The notes: a model not told the origin generated them from the letters alone. A DNA stretch of 64,000 bases from a virus (IMGVR_UViG_3300032236_001024:62001-126000), one strand, 5' to 3'; shown: positions 44,643 to 52,549, counted from the first letter of the stretch. Program-made: numbers and translations.

Positions 44643-46929
44643 TACAGTTTTAGTAACAAAGAGAAATGGGCATAAGGAACGTTTGGATTTAAATAAATTC
44701 CATAAGGTTGTCGCATGGGCGTGTGAAGGTATTAATGGCGTATCTGAATCTGAAATTGAACTTAAGTCTCAGATTCAATTCTATTCTGGTATCAAGACTA
44801 CAGATATTCAAGAAACTCTTATCAAGGCTGCAGCTGATCTTATTTCAGAAGATACTCCCGGCTATCAGTATGTTGCAGGTCGTTTGATCAACTATCATCT
44901 AAGGAAGCAAGTTTATGGCGACTATAACATCCCTCATCTTAATGACCATATTTCTAATGTTATTGACGCTGGATATTATGACAAGGATATTAAAGAATGG
45001 TATTCTGTTGATGATATTAATATTCTTAATTCATATATTGACCACAAGCGAGACTGCCAAATTGCTTATGTGGGTATGGAGCAATTTAGAGGCAAGTATC
45101 TAATTAAGAACCGTGCGACGGGACATATATATGAGACACCACAGTTTGCATATATGCTGATTGCGATGGTGCTATTTCGTAATTATCCCAAAGAAACTCG
45201 CTTGAAGTGGGTAAAGGATTTGTATGATGCAACATCTACTTTTGAAATTTCGTTGCCAACTCCTATTATGGCAGGTCTCCGCTCGCCTCAAAAGCAGTTT
45301 TCTTCGTGCGTCCTTATCGAAACTGGCGACTCACTGGATTCAATCAATGCTACAGCTTCTGCTGTTGTTAAGTATGTTTCTCAAAAAGCTGGTATTGGTA
45401 TTAACGCTGGGCGTATTCGTGCTATCGGGTCTCCTATTCGCAATGGTGATACTACACATACTGGTGTCATTCCCTTTTATAAGCACTTTCAGAGCGCAGT
45501 TAAGAGTTGCTCACAAGGTGGTGTCCGTGGCGGTGCAGCAACTCTTTATTACCCTATCTGGCATTTGGAAGTTGAAGACCTATTAGTTCTTAAGAACAAC
45601 AAAGGAACAGAAGATAACCGTATCAGAGGTTTGGACTATGGCGTTCAATTTAACAAGGTTATGTACGAAAGGCTTCTTACTGGAGGTAATATTACTCTTT
45701 TTAGCCCTAATGATGTTCCTGATCTTTATGACTCTTTTTTTATTAATACCGATAAGTTTAGATCATTATACGAGCAAGCTGAAAACAACCCGTCAATTAG
45801 AAAAAAGTCAATCCCAGCAATAGAATTGTTCTCTGCTTTCATGCAAGAGCGCAAGGATACTGGTCGTATTTACTTGATGAATGTCGATCATGCAAATGAT
45901 CATGGTGCTTTTATTAAAGAATTGGCACCTATTCATCAGTCTAATCTTTGTTGTGAAATTGACTTGCCAACCAAGCCACTATCTGATATAAACGATGAGA
46001 ATGGCGAAATTTCACTCTGTACTTTGGCTGCTATTAATTGGGGTAAAATTCGTGAACCTTCTGATTTCGAGCGCCCTTGTACTCTTGCTGTTCGTGCCCT
46101 TGATGAGTTGCTTGACTATCAAGACTATCCAGTGCTTGCAGCCAAGAATTCCACGATGGCAAGACGCCCTTTGGGTGTTGGTATTATTAATCTTGCTTAC
46201 TGGCTTGCTCGTAACGAACTTAGTTATCAGCATATCGATGCTGATGGATTGAACAAGCTTCATACGTTTGCTGAAGCATGGTCTTATTATTTGATTAAAG
46301 CTTCCATTGATCTAGCGGAGGAAAAAGGTGCGTGTCCGAAAAGTAATGAAACAAAATACAGCCAAGGTGCGTTCCCCATACACACCTACAAGAGAGAACT
46401 GGACGATATTGTATCGCCTGAATATAAGATGGACTGGGCTTCGTTGGGCAATAAAGTTCAGCAGTACGGCATCAGGAATTCAACGCTTATGGCTCTCATG
46501 CCATCAGAAACATCAGCACAGATTAGCAACGCAACGAATGGTATTGAGCCACCTCGCTCTCTTGTATCAGTCAAACAGTCGAAAGATGGAGTGCTCAAGC
46601 AAGTTGTACCAGAAGTTCGTAAACTTAAAAAGAAATACGACCTACTTTGGGACCAACAGTCACCCGAAGGATATCTTAAGATTTGCGGGGTATTGCAAAA
46701 GTTCATTGATCAAGGAATATCCGTTAACACCTCGTACAACCCTAAGTTCTACGAAGATGAAAAGATACCGATGAGTGATATGATTGGGCATCTGCTTCTA
46801 GCGTATAAGTTGGGAACGAAACAATTATATTACTTCAACACCAATGATGGTGCTGGTGAATATGAAGACTTGACTCCTTTGGCAAAAGGTGATAATGTGG
46901 AAGAGGATTGTGAATCATGCAAGATTTAA
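44635..46929 (+). CDS. nrdA: Ribonucleotide reductase class Ia, alpha subunit
   Basis: 764 aa, full length. Reduces ribonucleoside diphosphates to dNDPs for phage DNA synthesis. An N-terminal ATP-cone-like region begins VTKRNGHKERLDLNKFHK. The catalytic residues sit at the same numbers as in the E. coli enzyme: Cys225 (QFSSCVL), Asn437-Leu-Cys439-Cys-Glu441, and Cys462 (SLCTLA). Tyr732-Tyr733 lie in the radical-transfer path, and a C-terminal Cys759-x-x-Cys762 pair takes electrons from glutaredoxin. No break or inactivating change was seen. It works with the beta subunit at 48099 and probably the glutaredoxin at 50960. Confidence 0.95.
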   Translation: MINTVLVTKRNGHKERLDLNKFHKVVAWACEGINGVSESEIELKSQIQFYSGIKTTDIQETLIKAAADLISEDTPGYQYVAGRLINYHLRKQVYGDYNIPHLNDHISNVIDAGYYDKDIKEWYSVDDINILNSYIDHKRDCQIAYVGMEQFRGKYLIKNRATGHIYETPQFAYMLIAMVLFRNYPKETRLKWVKDLYDATSTFEISLPTPIMAGLRSPQKQFSSCVLIETGDSLDSINATASAVVKYVSQKAGIGINAGRIRAIGSPIRNGDTTHTGVIPFYKHFQSAVKSCSQGGVRGGAATLYYPIWHLEVEDLLVLKNNKGTEDNRIRGLDYGVQFNKVMYERLLTGGNITLFSPNDVPDLYDSFFINTDKFRSLYEQAENNPSIRKKSIPAIELFSAFMQERKDTGRIYLMNVDHANDHGAFIKELAPIHQSNLCCEIDLPTKPLSDINDENGEISLCTLAAINWGKIREPSDFERPCTLAVRALDELLDYQDYPVLAAKNSTMARRPLGVGIINLAYWLARNELSYQHIDADGLNKLHTFAEAWSYYLIKASIDLAEEKGACPKSNETKYSQGAFPIHTYKRELDDIVSPEYKMDWASLGNKVQQYGIRNSTLMALMPSETSAQISNATNGIEPPRSLVSVKQSKDGVLKQVVPEVRKLKKKYDLLWDQQSPEGYLKICGVLQKFIDQGISVNTSYNPKFYEDEKIPMSDMIGHLLLAYKLGTKQLYYFNTNDGAGEYEDLTPLAKGDNVEEDCESCKI

Positions 46930-47078
46930 TTGAAAAGTATGCAATCATTATGGCTCTTGGTAATAATGGTGGCGAATGGGCTACTCATTATACTGAGAAA
47001 CAGAAAGACCTTTGGCGTAAACGTGCTGAACAACTTATTAGAGATGTTCAGATGGAACTGAGTAATACACATTACTGA
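46917..47078 (+). CDS. Small conserved hypothetical protein (53 aa)
   Basis: ATG lies within the last codons of nrdA (13-base overlap), giving a 53-aa helical protein beginning MQDLIEKYAIIMALGNNGGEW. It has no membrane segment or known motif. The tight packing between nrdA and the next gene and intact frame support it. Function unknown. Confidence 0.6.
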   Translation: MQDLIEKYAIIMALGNNGGEWATHYTEKQKDLWRKRAEQLIRDVQMELSNTHY

Positions 47079-47079
47079 T

Positions 47080-47292
47080 ATGGATAAGGATCAACTGTAT
47101 AAAGACACCGATATTCGTGTCATCGATCAAAGAATTGGTATGGGTATCGGTGGTTTGAATACAGTTATCCGTCTCTATCATAAACCAACTGGTATCCTTA
47201 TTGAAATGCCACCAGTAATGAGAAATCAGTTCCTTGATAAGAAGTTGGCATTTGAAATGCTTGAGTATGCTCTCAGTGAAATTGGAGAATAA
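47080..47292 (+). CDS. RF-1-domain-like small protein lacking GGQ glutamine
   Basis: 70 aa. The core GMGIGGLNTVIRLYHKPTGI, then E...(M)RNQFLDKK.A.EML, parallels the release-factor class-1 catalytic domain (G.GGQ...(V)RL.H.PTGI ... RSQ..NK..A...L). The Gln of the GGQ motif, needed for peptidyl-tRNA hydrolysis, is Leu here, and the protein is far shorter than a full factor or ArfB. If the resemblance is homology, it cannot act as a normal hydrolase. Resemblance at this length could also be partly convergence. Confidence 0.55.
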   Translation: MDKDQLYKDTDIRVIDQRIGMGIGGLNTVIRLYHKPTGILIEMPPVMRNQFLDKKLAFEMLEYALSEIGE

Positions 47293-47465
47293 TGATGGAT
47301 AAAAATGGTCTTCAGATAGTTGTTCATGAAACAGAACCGACAGCTAAAATTTATATGTTTATTGATGGAAAGTACACACATTGGGTTGAATTTGATATAG
47401 ATCAAATGTGGAATTTACTTAATACTGTTCGTGAAAAAATTGATGAAATGGCGGAGAATATGTAA
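47292..47465 (+). CDS. Small hypothetical protein (57 aa)
   Basis: Begins on an ATG overlapping the previous stop (TAATG) and ends overlapping the next start (TAATG). The 57-aa product (MMDKNGLQIVVHETEPTAKI start) looks like a small beta-sheet plus helix (WNLLNTVREKIDEMA). Not recognised. The one-base overlaps on both sides argue that it is a real gene in the nrd operon. Confidence 0.65.
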   Translation: MMDKNGLQIVVHETEPTAKIYMFIDGKYTHWVEFDIDQMWNLLNTVREKIDEMAENM

Positions 47466-47884
47466 TGGATAGACGTAGTATGCTTTCATTCCTTGGTTTT
47501 GGTGCAGTAGCTGCTCCAGCTGTTGTCAAACAGTACGCTTCTAATCCTGTTCCAACATATGGATATGATGATAGTATCAAAGCTACTCCTGCTATTCTTG
47601 AAGATCGTGCTGACTATATCAAGCGTATGCAAGATGAACTTTCACAACTCAACGATCCTAAAGAGTGGATGGCTAATAGATTGGCAGAAGAGTTGAGAGA
47701 TTTCTATAATGGATACAGTTCATTTCGATATGAAACTATGGACCCAGACATTCGCAATATGAAATCTGTATCAGAGTCTGCTAAAATTCGTATGCATTTT
47801 GAACGTAAAGTTAAGCGTATACACGAGTCGCAGAAAACTTCAGTTACAAATCGTATCGCAGAATTTATGGGAATAAAGGCATGA
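47465..47884 (+). CDS. Protein with Tat-like signal sequence, unknown function
   Basis: 139 aa. N-terminus MDRRSMLSFLGFGAVAAPAV has twin Arg at 3-4 followed by a hydrophobic/Ala stretch and an Ala-Pro-Ala site, like a Tat export signal. The rest is helical and charged (residues ~45-135), with MQDELSQLNDPKEWMANRL and a basic end. Tat export for a small phage protein within the nrd operon would be unexpected. A membrane-tethered or cryptic leader is the alternative. It overlaps the next gene by four bases (ATGA). Confidence 0.6.
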   Translation: MDRRSMLSFLGFGAVAAPAVVKQYASNPVPTYGYDDSIKATPAILEDRADYIKRMQDELSQLNDPKEWMANRLAEELRDFYNGYSSFRYETMDPDIRNMKSVSESAKIRMHFERKVKRIHESQKTSVTNRIAEFMGIKA

Positions 47885-48102
47885 GTAGCACTGTTACACA
47901 GTTGAACCCACCTATTCCTTTGATGACACCAAAAGGAAAAGCGATGGCGCATTTTCTTATTGATTATGGTATTGAGAATGATCTTATGTGGGTATGCTTT
48001 CAGGACGACACTAGTGAGTGTTGGACTTGGGAAAACGCATATATAAGAGCACGAACAAACGAAACAATTGGTCGAAACAAAATGAGTAAGATAAACAAAT
48101 GA
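47881..48102 (+). CDS. Conserved small phage protein (LNPPIP family)
   Basis: 73 aa. The pattern LNPPIPL.TPKGKA.AHFLIDYGIENDL.WVCF.DD(T)(S)ECWT..N...RA..N.T(I)GR matches a conserved phage protein found in many tailed phages, of unknown function. ATGA overlaps join it to both neighbours, including nrdB downstream. Confidence 0.75.
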   Translation: MSSTVTQLNPPIPLMTPKGKAMAHFLIDYGIENDLMWVCFQDDTSECWTWENAYIRARTNETIGRNKMSKINK

Positions 48103-49205
48103 GCTATTCAGTATTTGATTCAAATAATAAGAAAGATGCAACACAAGTAAAGGCTTTTTTCGATGATGCTCCTACTATTGCAAGATATGATAGACAGAAA
48201 TATGCTTGGATTGAAAAACTCACAGACAAGCAGCTTGGATTCTTCTGGCGTCCAGAAGAAGTCGATATTTACAAGGATGCTAAAGACTTTAAGGATTTGA
48301 CTGTTCATGAACAACACATTTTTACGTCAAATCTTAAGCGTCAGATACTCTTGGACTCTGTGCAGGGGAGAGCGCCAACTATTGCGTTTGGACCTATATG
48401 TTCCCTTCCAGAATTGGAAACGTGGATCACAACATGGGCATTCTCAGAGACTATTCATTCGAGAAGTTATACCCATATCATTCGGAACATTTACCCTAAC
48501 CCATCGAAAGTATTTGATGATATAATCGAGATCGCTGAGATTGTTGATTGTGCTAAGGATATTAGTAAGTACTATGATACTCTTATTGATATGAATCAAC
48601 GTGCTGCTAGTGCAACTCATCTTCATCTCGTGCCAGTTCCATATCAGCACAAGAAAGCTTTGTGGCTCGCTCTTATGTCTGTCAATGTTCTTGAAGGAGT
48701 AAGATTCTATGTCTCATTTGCGTGTAGCTGGGCGTTTGCCGAAGTCAAGAAGATGGAAGGTAATGCGAAAATTATTAAGTTCATCGCTAGAGATGAAAAC
48801 GTGCATCTTGCTGGAACACAACAGCTACTCAAGGCGTTACAGAAAGAAGATGAAGACTTCGCCAGAATTGCAGAGGAAACAAAGCAAGAGTGCGTCGAGT
48901 TATTTATCAATGCTGTTGAGCAAGAAAAGGCATGGGCAAGTTTTCTATTCAAAGATGGATCAATGGTTGGTCTTAACGAAACGCTCTTGAATGAATACAT
49001 CGAATGGATCGCCAACAAGCGTATGACTGCTATTGGATTGCCTACTCCTTATAAGGGTGGAAGTAATCCTCTTCCTTGGACACAGAAATGGATTTCTGGT
49101 GCAGAGGTTCAGGTAGCACCACAGGAAACAGAGATTACCAGCTATGTAAACGGAGGTGTTAAGAAAGACTTGACAACTGATACTTTTAAAGGATTTTCGC
49201 TATGA
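48099..49205 (+). CDS. nrdB: Ribonucleotide reductase class Ia, beta subunit
   Basis: 368 aa, full length. Houses the di-iron tyrosyl radical used by the alpha subunit. All expected residues are visible: Asp86 (LLDSVQGRAP), Glu117 and His120 (AFSETIHSRSY), radical Tyr124, Glu199 (VLEGVRFYVSF), Glu233 and His236 (RDENVHL). The acidic C-terminus ends TDTFKGFSL, used to dock on the alpha subunit. The start overlaps the preceding gene by ATGA and the end overlaps the next. Confidence 0.95.
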   Translation: MSYSVFDSNNKKDATQVKAFFDDAPTIARYDRQKYAWIEKLTDKQLGFFWRPEEVDIYKDAKDFKDLTVHEQHIFTSNLKRQILLDSVQGRAPTIAFGPICSLPELETWITTWAFSETIHSRSYTHIIRNIYPNPSKVFDDIIEIAEIVDCAKDISKYYDTLIDMNQRAASATHLHLVPVPYQHKKALWLALMSVNVLEGVRFYVSFACSWAFAEVKKMEGNAKIIKFIARDENVHLAGTQQLLKALQKEDEDFARIAEETKQECVELFINAVEQEKAWASFLFKDGSMVGLNETLLNEYIEWIANKRMTAIGLPTPYKGGSNPLPWTQKWISGAEVQVAPQETEITSYVNGGVKKDLTTDTFKGFSL

Positions 49206-49468
49206 ATGAATCAGATGAATATAAGCGTGGATGGTATGATGGATATCAGGCTGCAAAGGAAGATAAAACAAAAATCTACCAGACACAACCTCTTGGTCCA
49301 GCTAAAACAATGGATATTCAATGGCCTGATAGGATTCCAACTACAATGCCATTTCCACCCAGTCGTTATAGTAATGTTTGTACATTGTGTAAGATAGACC
49401 TAAATAAGGCGACACATTATGTGTGTTCCCATCCAAATTGTACATCACAAATCAAAGTAACATGTTAA
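49202..49468 (+). CDS. Small zinc-ribbon-like protein (88 aa)
   Basis: Overlaps nrdB by ATGA. The N-terminal helix (DEYKRGWYDGYQAAKED) is a pattern common in small phage proteins. The C-terminal half has Cys60-x-x-Cys63 ... Cys75-x-His77-x-x-Cys80, a likely zinc knuckle. Function unknown. Zinc knuckle plus position by nrdB suggests a nucleic-acid or regulatory role, by inference only. Confidence 0.62.
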   Translation: MNESDEYKRGWYDGYQAAKEDKTKIYQTQPLGPAKTMDIQWPDRIPTTMPFPPSRYSNVCTLCKIDLNKATHYVCSHPNCTSQIKVTC

Positions 49469-49478
49469 GGAGAAGAGA

Positions 49479-49643
49479 ATGAGCGATAGAGAAATCACAT
49501 GCGGTGAATGTGAAGCAGAATTTCAGGTTGTACATGATAATATTACAGACCCAGAATTCTGTCCATTTTGTGGTTCGAAGTTGAGATATGAAGACGAAGG
49601 TAATTGGTATGATGATGACGATGACGGAATAATGGACCCATAA
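49479..49643 (+). CDS. Small zinc-ribbon protein (54 aa)
   Basis: ATG preceded by AAGGAGAAGAGA. Cys8-x-x-Cys11 and Cys28-x-x-Cys31 (TCGECE ... CPFCGSK) make a zinc ribbon, followed by a very acidic tail (YDDDDDG). Such small ribbons with acidic tails are common in phages. Function unknown. Confidence 0.7.
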   Translation: MSDREITCGECEAEFQVVHDNITDPEFCPFCGSKLRYEDEGNWYDDDDDGIMDP

Positions 49644-49650
49644 TAATATA

Positions 49651-49657
49651 ATAAATA
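49651..49657 (+). promoter_or_regulatory. Late promoter-like motif (ATAAATA)
   Basis: AATATAATAAATAGGG, 21 bases before the ATG at 49679. The ribosome site GAAGGAGA follows at 49663-49670. Confidence 0.55.
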
Positions 49658-49678
49658 GGGTTGAAGGAGAACAACCCT

Positions 49679-50092
49679 ATGTCTTATGAAAATCCGTGGC
49701 TACATGATGATACAATAATTGAATCTGATATAATTGATAATTATGTTGGGTTTGTATATCAAATAACAAACTTGACAAACGACAGAAGATATATAGGTAA
49801 GAAGCTTCTTAAAAGGACTAAGACAAAACAAGTTAAGGGAAAAAAGAAAAGAAGCCTCGTAGAATCTGATTGGAAGACATATTATGGGTCCAATAAAGAA
49901 CTACAAGAAGATGTTATCCAAATGGGTGCATCAAATTTTAAACGAGAAATACTTCGTCTTTGTAAGACAAAAGGTGAGTGCAATTATTTCGAAGCGAAAT
50001 ATCAATTTGACCTAAGAGTTTTAGAGAGTGAAGAATTTTATAATTGTTGGATACAACTCAAAGTGCATAAATCGCACTTGAAAAATTTATGA
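49679..50092 (+). CDS. GIY-YIG endonuclease-like protein
   Basis: 137 aa from the ATG at 49679. A TTG codon at 49661 is also open, but it would put the ribosome site inside the gene. GFVY (24-27) and RRYIGKK (37-42) form the GIY-YIG core, followed by a basic region, DWKTYYGS, and Glu105 in a F-E-A-K helix. The layout resembles T4 Seg-like and other phage GIY-YIG nucleases that lack a large DNA-binding extension. It may be a homing-type or host-DNA nuclease. No intron or inserted gene was seen nearby. Confidence 0.75.
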   Translation: MSYENPWLHDDTIIESDIIDNYVGFVYQITNLTNDRRYIGKKLLKRTKTKQVKGKKKRSLVESDWKTYYGSNKELQEDVIQMGASNFKREILRLCKTKGECNYFEAKYQFDLRVLESEEFYNCWIQLKVHKSHLKNL

Positions 50093-50104
50093 GGAGATGG
50101 TAAA

Positions 50105-50476
50105 ATGGAAGTATTAATCGCAGTTGTCGCTCTTGGTATTCTTGGGTGGTTTATTTGGCCCAAGGCTAAGAATGTTGCTGATGTAAATCATGACGGTAAG
50201 TTGAACACTGATGATGCTAAGGCTGCAGTAGCTAAGGCTGAAGAAATCGTCAAGGAAGAAGTCAAGAAGGTTGAAGAAGTAGTTGTTAAGGTTGAAACTG
50301 CTGTGGCTGCAGAAGTAAAGGAAGAAGCTGCAGCAATTGCCAAGACGATTAAGAAGAAGGTCGCAAAGGTAGAAGCTGCTGCAACTGAAACTGTTGTCAA
50401 GGCAGAAGAAAAGGTCAAGAAGGCAACGACGAAGGCAAAGGAAACCATTGCAAAATCAACATCGAAGAAGAAGTAA
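50105..50476 (+). CDS. Membrane-anchored EF-hand/dockerin plus Lys/Ala-rich protein
   Basis: 123 aa. An N-terminal membrane segment (about residues 2-19, EVLIAVVALGILGWFIWP) is followed by a single dockerin-like calcium loop (DVNHDGKLNTDDAKAA; ligands Asp26, Asn28, Asp30, Lys32 carbonyl, Asp37). The remainder (about 45-123) is a Lys/Ala/Glu-rich helix with heptad-like spacing, like histone H1-type tails. Related proteins occur in T4-like phages. It may link a membrane to DNA or a peptidoglycan-side partner. Function inferred only. Confidence 0.68.
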   Translation: MEVLIAVVALGILGWFIWPKAKNVADVNHDGKLNTDDAKAAVAKAEEIVKEEVKKVEEVVVKVETAVAAEVKEEAAAIAKTIKKKVAKVEAAATETVVKAEEKVKKATTKAKETIAKSTSKKK

Positions 50477-50510
50477 TAGACCTACCAAAGCAATAAGGGT
50501 AGTAAATGAT

Positions 50511-50687
50511 ATGGGGGTCATGTCCGTAGTAGGAGAATGTCCCTCATGTCAAACAGGCGAAAGAAGTTTAATAATAACAGACTTCATTCAAAATTTTTTT
50601 AGTAGTACACAAAGCACGGTCTATATGAGGTGTATTGCATGTGATACTACATATGAGACTACAGTAAGTTCATTAGCGGAAAGGTGA
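50511..50687 (+). CDS. Small zinc-ribbon protein (58 aa)
   Basis: Cys10-x-x-Cys13 and Cys41-x-x-Cys44 (ECPSCQ ... CIACDTTYE) form a zinc ribbon. I chose the ATG at 50511; an ATG at 50520 is also possible and would use GGGGG as ribosome site. The same frame is open further upstream but there runs through the previous gene. Function unknown. Confidence 0.6.
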   Translation: MGVMSVVGECPSCQTGERSLIITDFIQNFFSSTQSTVYMRCIACDTTYETTVSSLAER

Positions 50688-50693
50688 TATATT

Positions 50694-50963
50694 ATGGGTA
50701 AGAAGAAGACACGTTCGAAGTACACTTCTAGTGGTGGTTCACCAACTATTTCTAGGAAGATTAGCAATGCAGTTCGACATGATGTTGATGCTGGTACAAC
50801 TTTGATTCGTCAGTTGAAGATGTGGGCTAAGGGAAAGAGAACCATGGTTACTATCGAGAATCCAAACAAGAATGAGACCAACAAGAAGTTCATTCGTGTT
50901 GAAGGTAATGATCCTCGTGCATTTGGTCCTTGGAAGAGAGCTATCAAGGAAGTTGGCGCATGA
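50694..50963 (+). CDS. Conserved basic phage protein (89 aa)
   Basis: MGKKKTRSKYTSSG start, then a helix, then MVTIENPNKNETNKKFIRV and a RAFGPWKRAI end. The TVENPNKNETNKRFIRV-like core recurs in many T4-like phages, with unknown function. The stop overlaps the glutaredoxin start by four bases (ATGA), so the two are probably co-translated. Confidence 0.72.
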   Translation: MGKKKTRSKYTSSGGSPTISRKISNAVRHDVDAGTTLIRQLKMWAKGKRTMVTIENPNKNETNKKFIRVEGNDPRAFGPWKRAIKEVGA

Positions 50964-51205
50964 TTACGGTGTATGGAAAACACAATTGTGGGTATTGCAC
51001 CAAGGCAAAGAATCTTCTTGAGTCAAAGAAGATTCCTTATCAGTATCTAACAATTGGTGAGGATATTGGTGTGGATGAATTTGTCGCACTCTATCCAAGC
51101 GTAAGGACTGCTCCGTACATCCTAAATAATACTACAGCCATTGGTGGTTTCACTGATTTGAAATCATATTTGGAAGAAACATCTGGTGGGAATGAGAGTT
51201 TTTAA
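50960..51205 (+). CDS. Glutaredoxin
   Basis: 81 aa from the ATG at 50960, which overlaps the previous stop; a longer frame from 50930 would lie inside that gene. Active site Cys10-Gly-Tyr-Cys13, cis-Pro in RTAPYI, and GGFTDLKSYL at the glutathione/partner face. It supplies electrons to ribonucleotide reductase, matching nrdA (C-terminal Cys-x-x-Cys) and nrdB upstream. Analogous to T4 NrdC in role, not assigned by name. Confidence 0.85.
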   Translation: MITVYGKHNCGYCTKAKNLLESKKIPYQYLTIGEDIGVDEFVALYPSVRTAPYILNNTTAIGGFTDLKSYLEETSGGNESF

Positions 51206-51210
51206 AAAAG

Positions 51211-51217
51211 ATAAATA
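51211..51217 (+). promoter_or_regulatory. Late promoter-like motif (ATAAATA)
   Basis: AAAGATAAATAATG. A transcript from here would begin after the ATG at 51218, so this motif decides the start of the next gene in favour of 51254. Confidence 0.55.
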
Positions 51218-51253
51218 ATGTATAACAAACATAAACAAGAAAGCCTTTATTAC

Positions 51254-51589
51254 ATGACTGATCCAATTATAACTCCTATCATGGGGAAAGTTCTATCTGG
51301 TACTGGAGGCTTTGTAGGTGGAGCTACGTTCATGGCATTTTATCGTCCAAAAAATGTGTGGGACGCAGCGATACGATCAAGCGTCAGTACAGCATCTGCA
51401 ATCATAGGTGCAATACCTTTGATAGAATACTACAACATTCCAATATCAATGGATAATATTATTCTATCTGGTGCTGTAATTGGTTTTTGTGCATGGAGTC
51501 TTTTAACACTAGCAGCAAGAATGCTACTCAAAATTCAAGACGAAAAGACAGAAATCAAACTTCCAGAATTCATTAAAACAAAACAGTAA
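51254..51589 (+). CDS. Small membrane protein, possible holin
   Basis: 111 aa from the ATG at 51254 (MTDPIITPIMGKVLSG). The frame is open from 51218, but the upstream late motif makes that start unlikely. Three hydrophobic segments lie at about residues 12-30, 38-58 and 68-92, with a charged tail (KIQDEKTEIKLPEF). The segment GGFVGGATFMAFYRPKNVWD is shared with a small family in phages of alphaproteobacteria. The size and three-segment topology fit a class I holin, but no endolysin is adjacent and this is not proved. Confidence 0.6.
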   Translation: MTDPIITPIMGKVLSGTGGFVGGATFMAFYRPKNVWDAAIRSSVSTASAIIGAIPLIEYYNIPISMDNIILSGAVIGFCAWSLLTLAARMLLKIQDEKTEIKLPEFIKTKQ

Positions 51590-51610
51590 AACTTTACAAT
51601 ATAGGATATT

Positions 51611-52549
51611 ATGATGGAGCGAAATGAATTAAACCAACATGCTCGTGGTGGTACAGAACTCATGCAAGAACGTCTTCATGGTTCACTTTCCCCAGAACTT
51701 CTAGATCAATTTCAAATTATTCCTTCTCGTGTCAGAGAACTTGATCCTGATAAGAAGAAGATTCTTTGGCTACACGATCTTCCCAATGATCCAGAATCAG
51801 AACATCTAGCAGACCCTGAATCCAGAAAGAGGTTTGATAAAATTGTTTGTGTATCTGATTGGCAGATGCAGTTGTACAATATTACTTCAGCACTCCCATA
51901 TCAGGAATCAATCGTCATCAAGAATGCTATTGAGCCTATTCCGATTGAGAAGAAGGAATATGATGGTACTGTTCGTTTGATCTACCATACGACCCCACAT
52001 CGTGGATTGGAAATCCTTGTTCCTGTCTTTGAAGAACTCTGCAACATGCATGACAATCTTCATCTCGATGTGTATTCTTCATTCAAGATTTATGGATGGG
52101 AACAGCGTGATGCACAATTCCAAGAATTGTTTGATCGCTGCAAGGCAAATGAGAAGATCACCTATCATGGGTCAGTTTCCAATGAAGAAATCCGTGAGGC
52201 TCTTGTTCGATCTCACATCTTTGCATACCCATCAATTTGGCCTGAAACAAGTTGCTTGGCGGCTATTGAAGCAATGTCTGCAAAGAACATTGTTGTGTGT
52301 CCTAACTTCGCAGCTTTGCCTGAGACTTGTGCTGGGTTTGCGATGATGTACCCCTACAACGAGAACAAGAACCATCATGCTATTCAGTTTGCCCATACTC
52401 TCAATGGTGCAATCATGAACGTAAAAACAAATAATGGAAGTCTAGAACCATATCTAGACTTCCAGAAGCAGTACTTTGATTATTTCTATGGCTGGTATAA
52501 GCGAAAGCTAGAGTGGGAAAATCTGCTTTCGAGCATGGTCAGTAACTGA
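51611..52549 (+). CDS. Glycosyltransferase (GT-B, family 4-like)
   Basis: 312 aa. The N-terminal half has ARGGTELM and KKILWLHDLPNDPESEHL. The GT-B C-terminal half has RLIYHTTPHRGLEIL, then YHGSVSNEEIREAL, FAYPSIWPETSCLAAIEAM (the E-x-x-x-x-x-x-E nucleotide-sugar motif region) and LPETCAG. Short for the family, so some N-terminal structure may be missing or compact. The gene may glycosylate phage DNA, virion proteins or host surface sugar; which is not indicated. Its end overlaps the opposing gene by 11 bases. Confidence 0.8.
   Translation: MMERNELNQHARGGTELMQERLHGSLSPELLDQFQIIPSRVRELDPDKKKILWLHDLPNDPESEHLADPESRKRFDKIVCVSDWQMQLYNITSALPYQESIVIKNAIEPIPIEKKEYDGTVRLIYHTTPHRGLEILVPVFEELCNMHDNLHLDVYSSFKIYGWEQRDAQFQELFDRCKANEKITYHGSVSNEEIREALVRSHIFAYPSIWPETSCLAAIEAMSAKNIVVCPNFAALPETCAGFAMMYPYNENKNHHAIQFAHTLNGAIMNVKTNNGSLEPYLDFQKQYFDYFYGWYKRKLEWENLLSSMVSN
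52435..52464 (+). repeat. 12-bp perfect inverted repeat inside the glycosyltransferase gene
   Basis: TGGAAGTCTAGA, loop ACCATA, TCTAGACTTCCA. A perfect 12-bp stem without a T tract, near the 3' end of the gene. RNA hairpin or protein site; not a canonical terminator. Confidence 0.8.

Noticed and set aside
44915-46774. Alternative-frame open frames within nrdA (for example 120 and 148 codons)
   Set aside because: Shadow frames. nrdA is intact with every catalytic residue, and these have no ribosome site or recognisable motif.
50394-50687. 97-aa start for the zinc-ribbon gene
   Set aside because: The extension overlaps the Lys/Ala-rich gene and is an Arg/Gln-rich shadow. An ATG at 50511 or 50520 is more credible.
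51218-51253. Twelve extra N-terminal residues for the holin-like gene
   Set aside because: A late promoter motif directly precedes this ATG, so the transcript would begin after it. The recognisable sequence starts at MTDP (51254).
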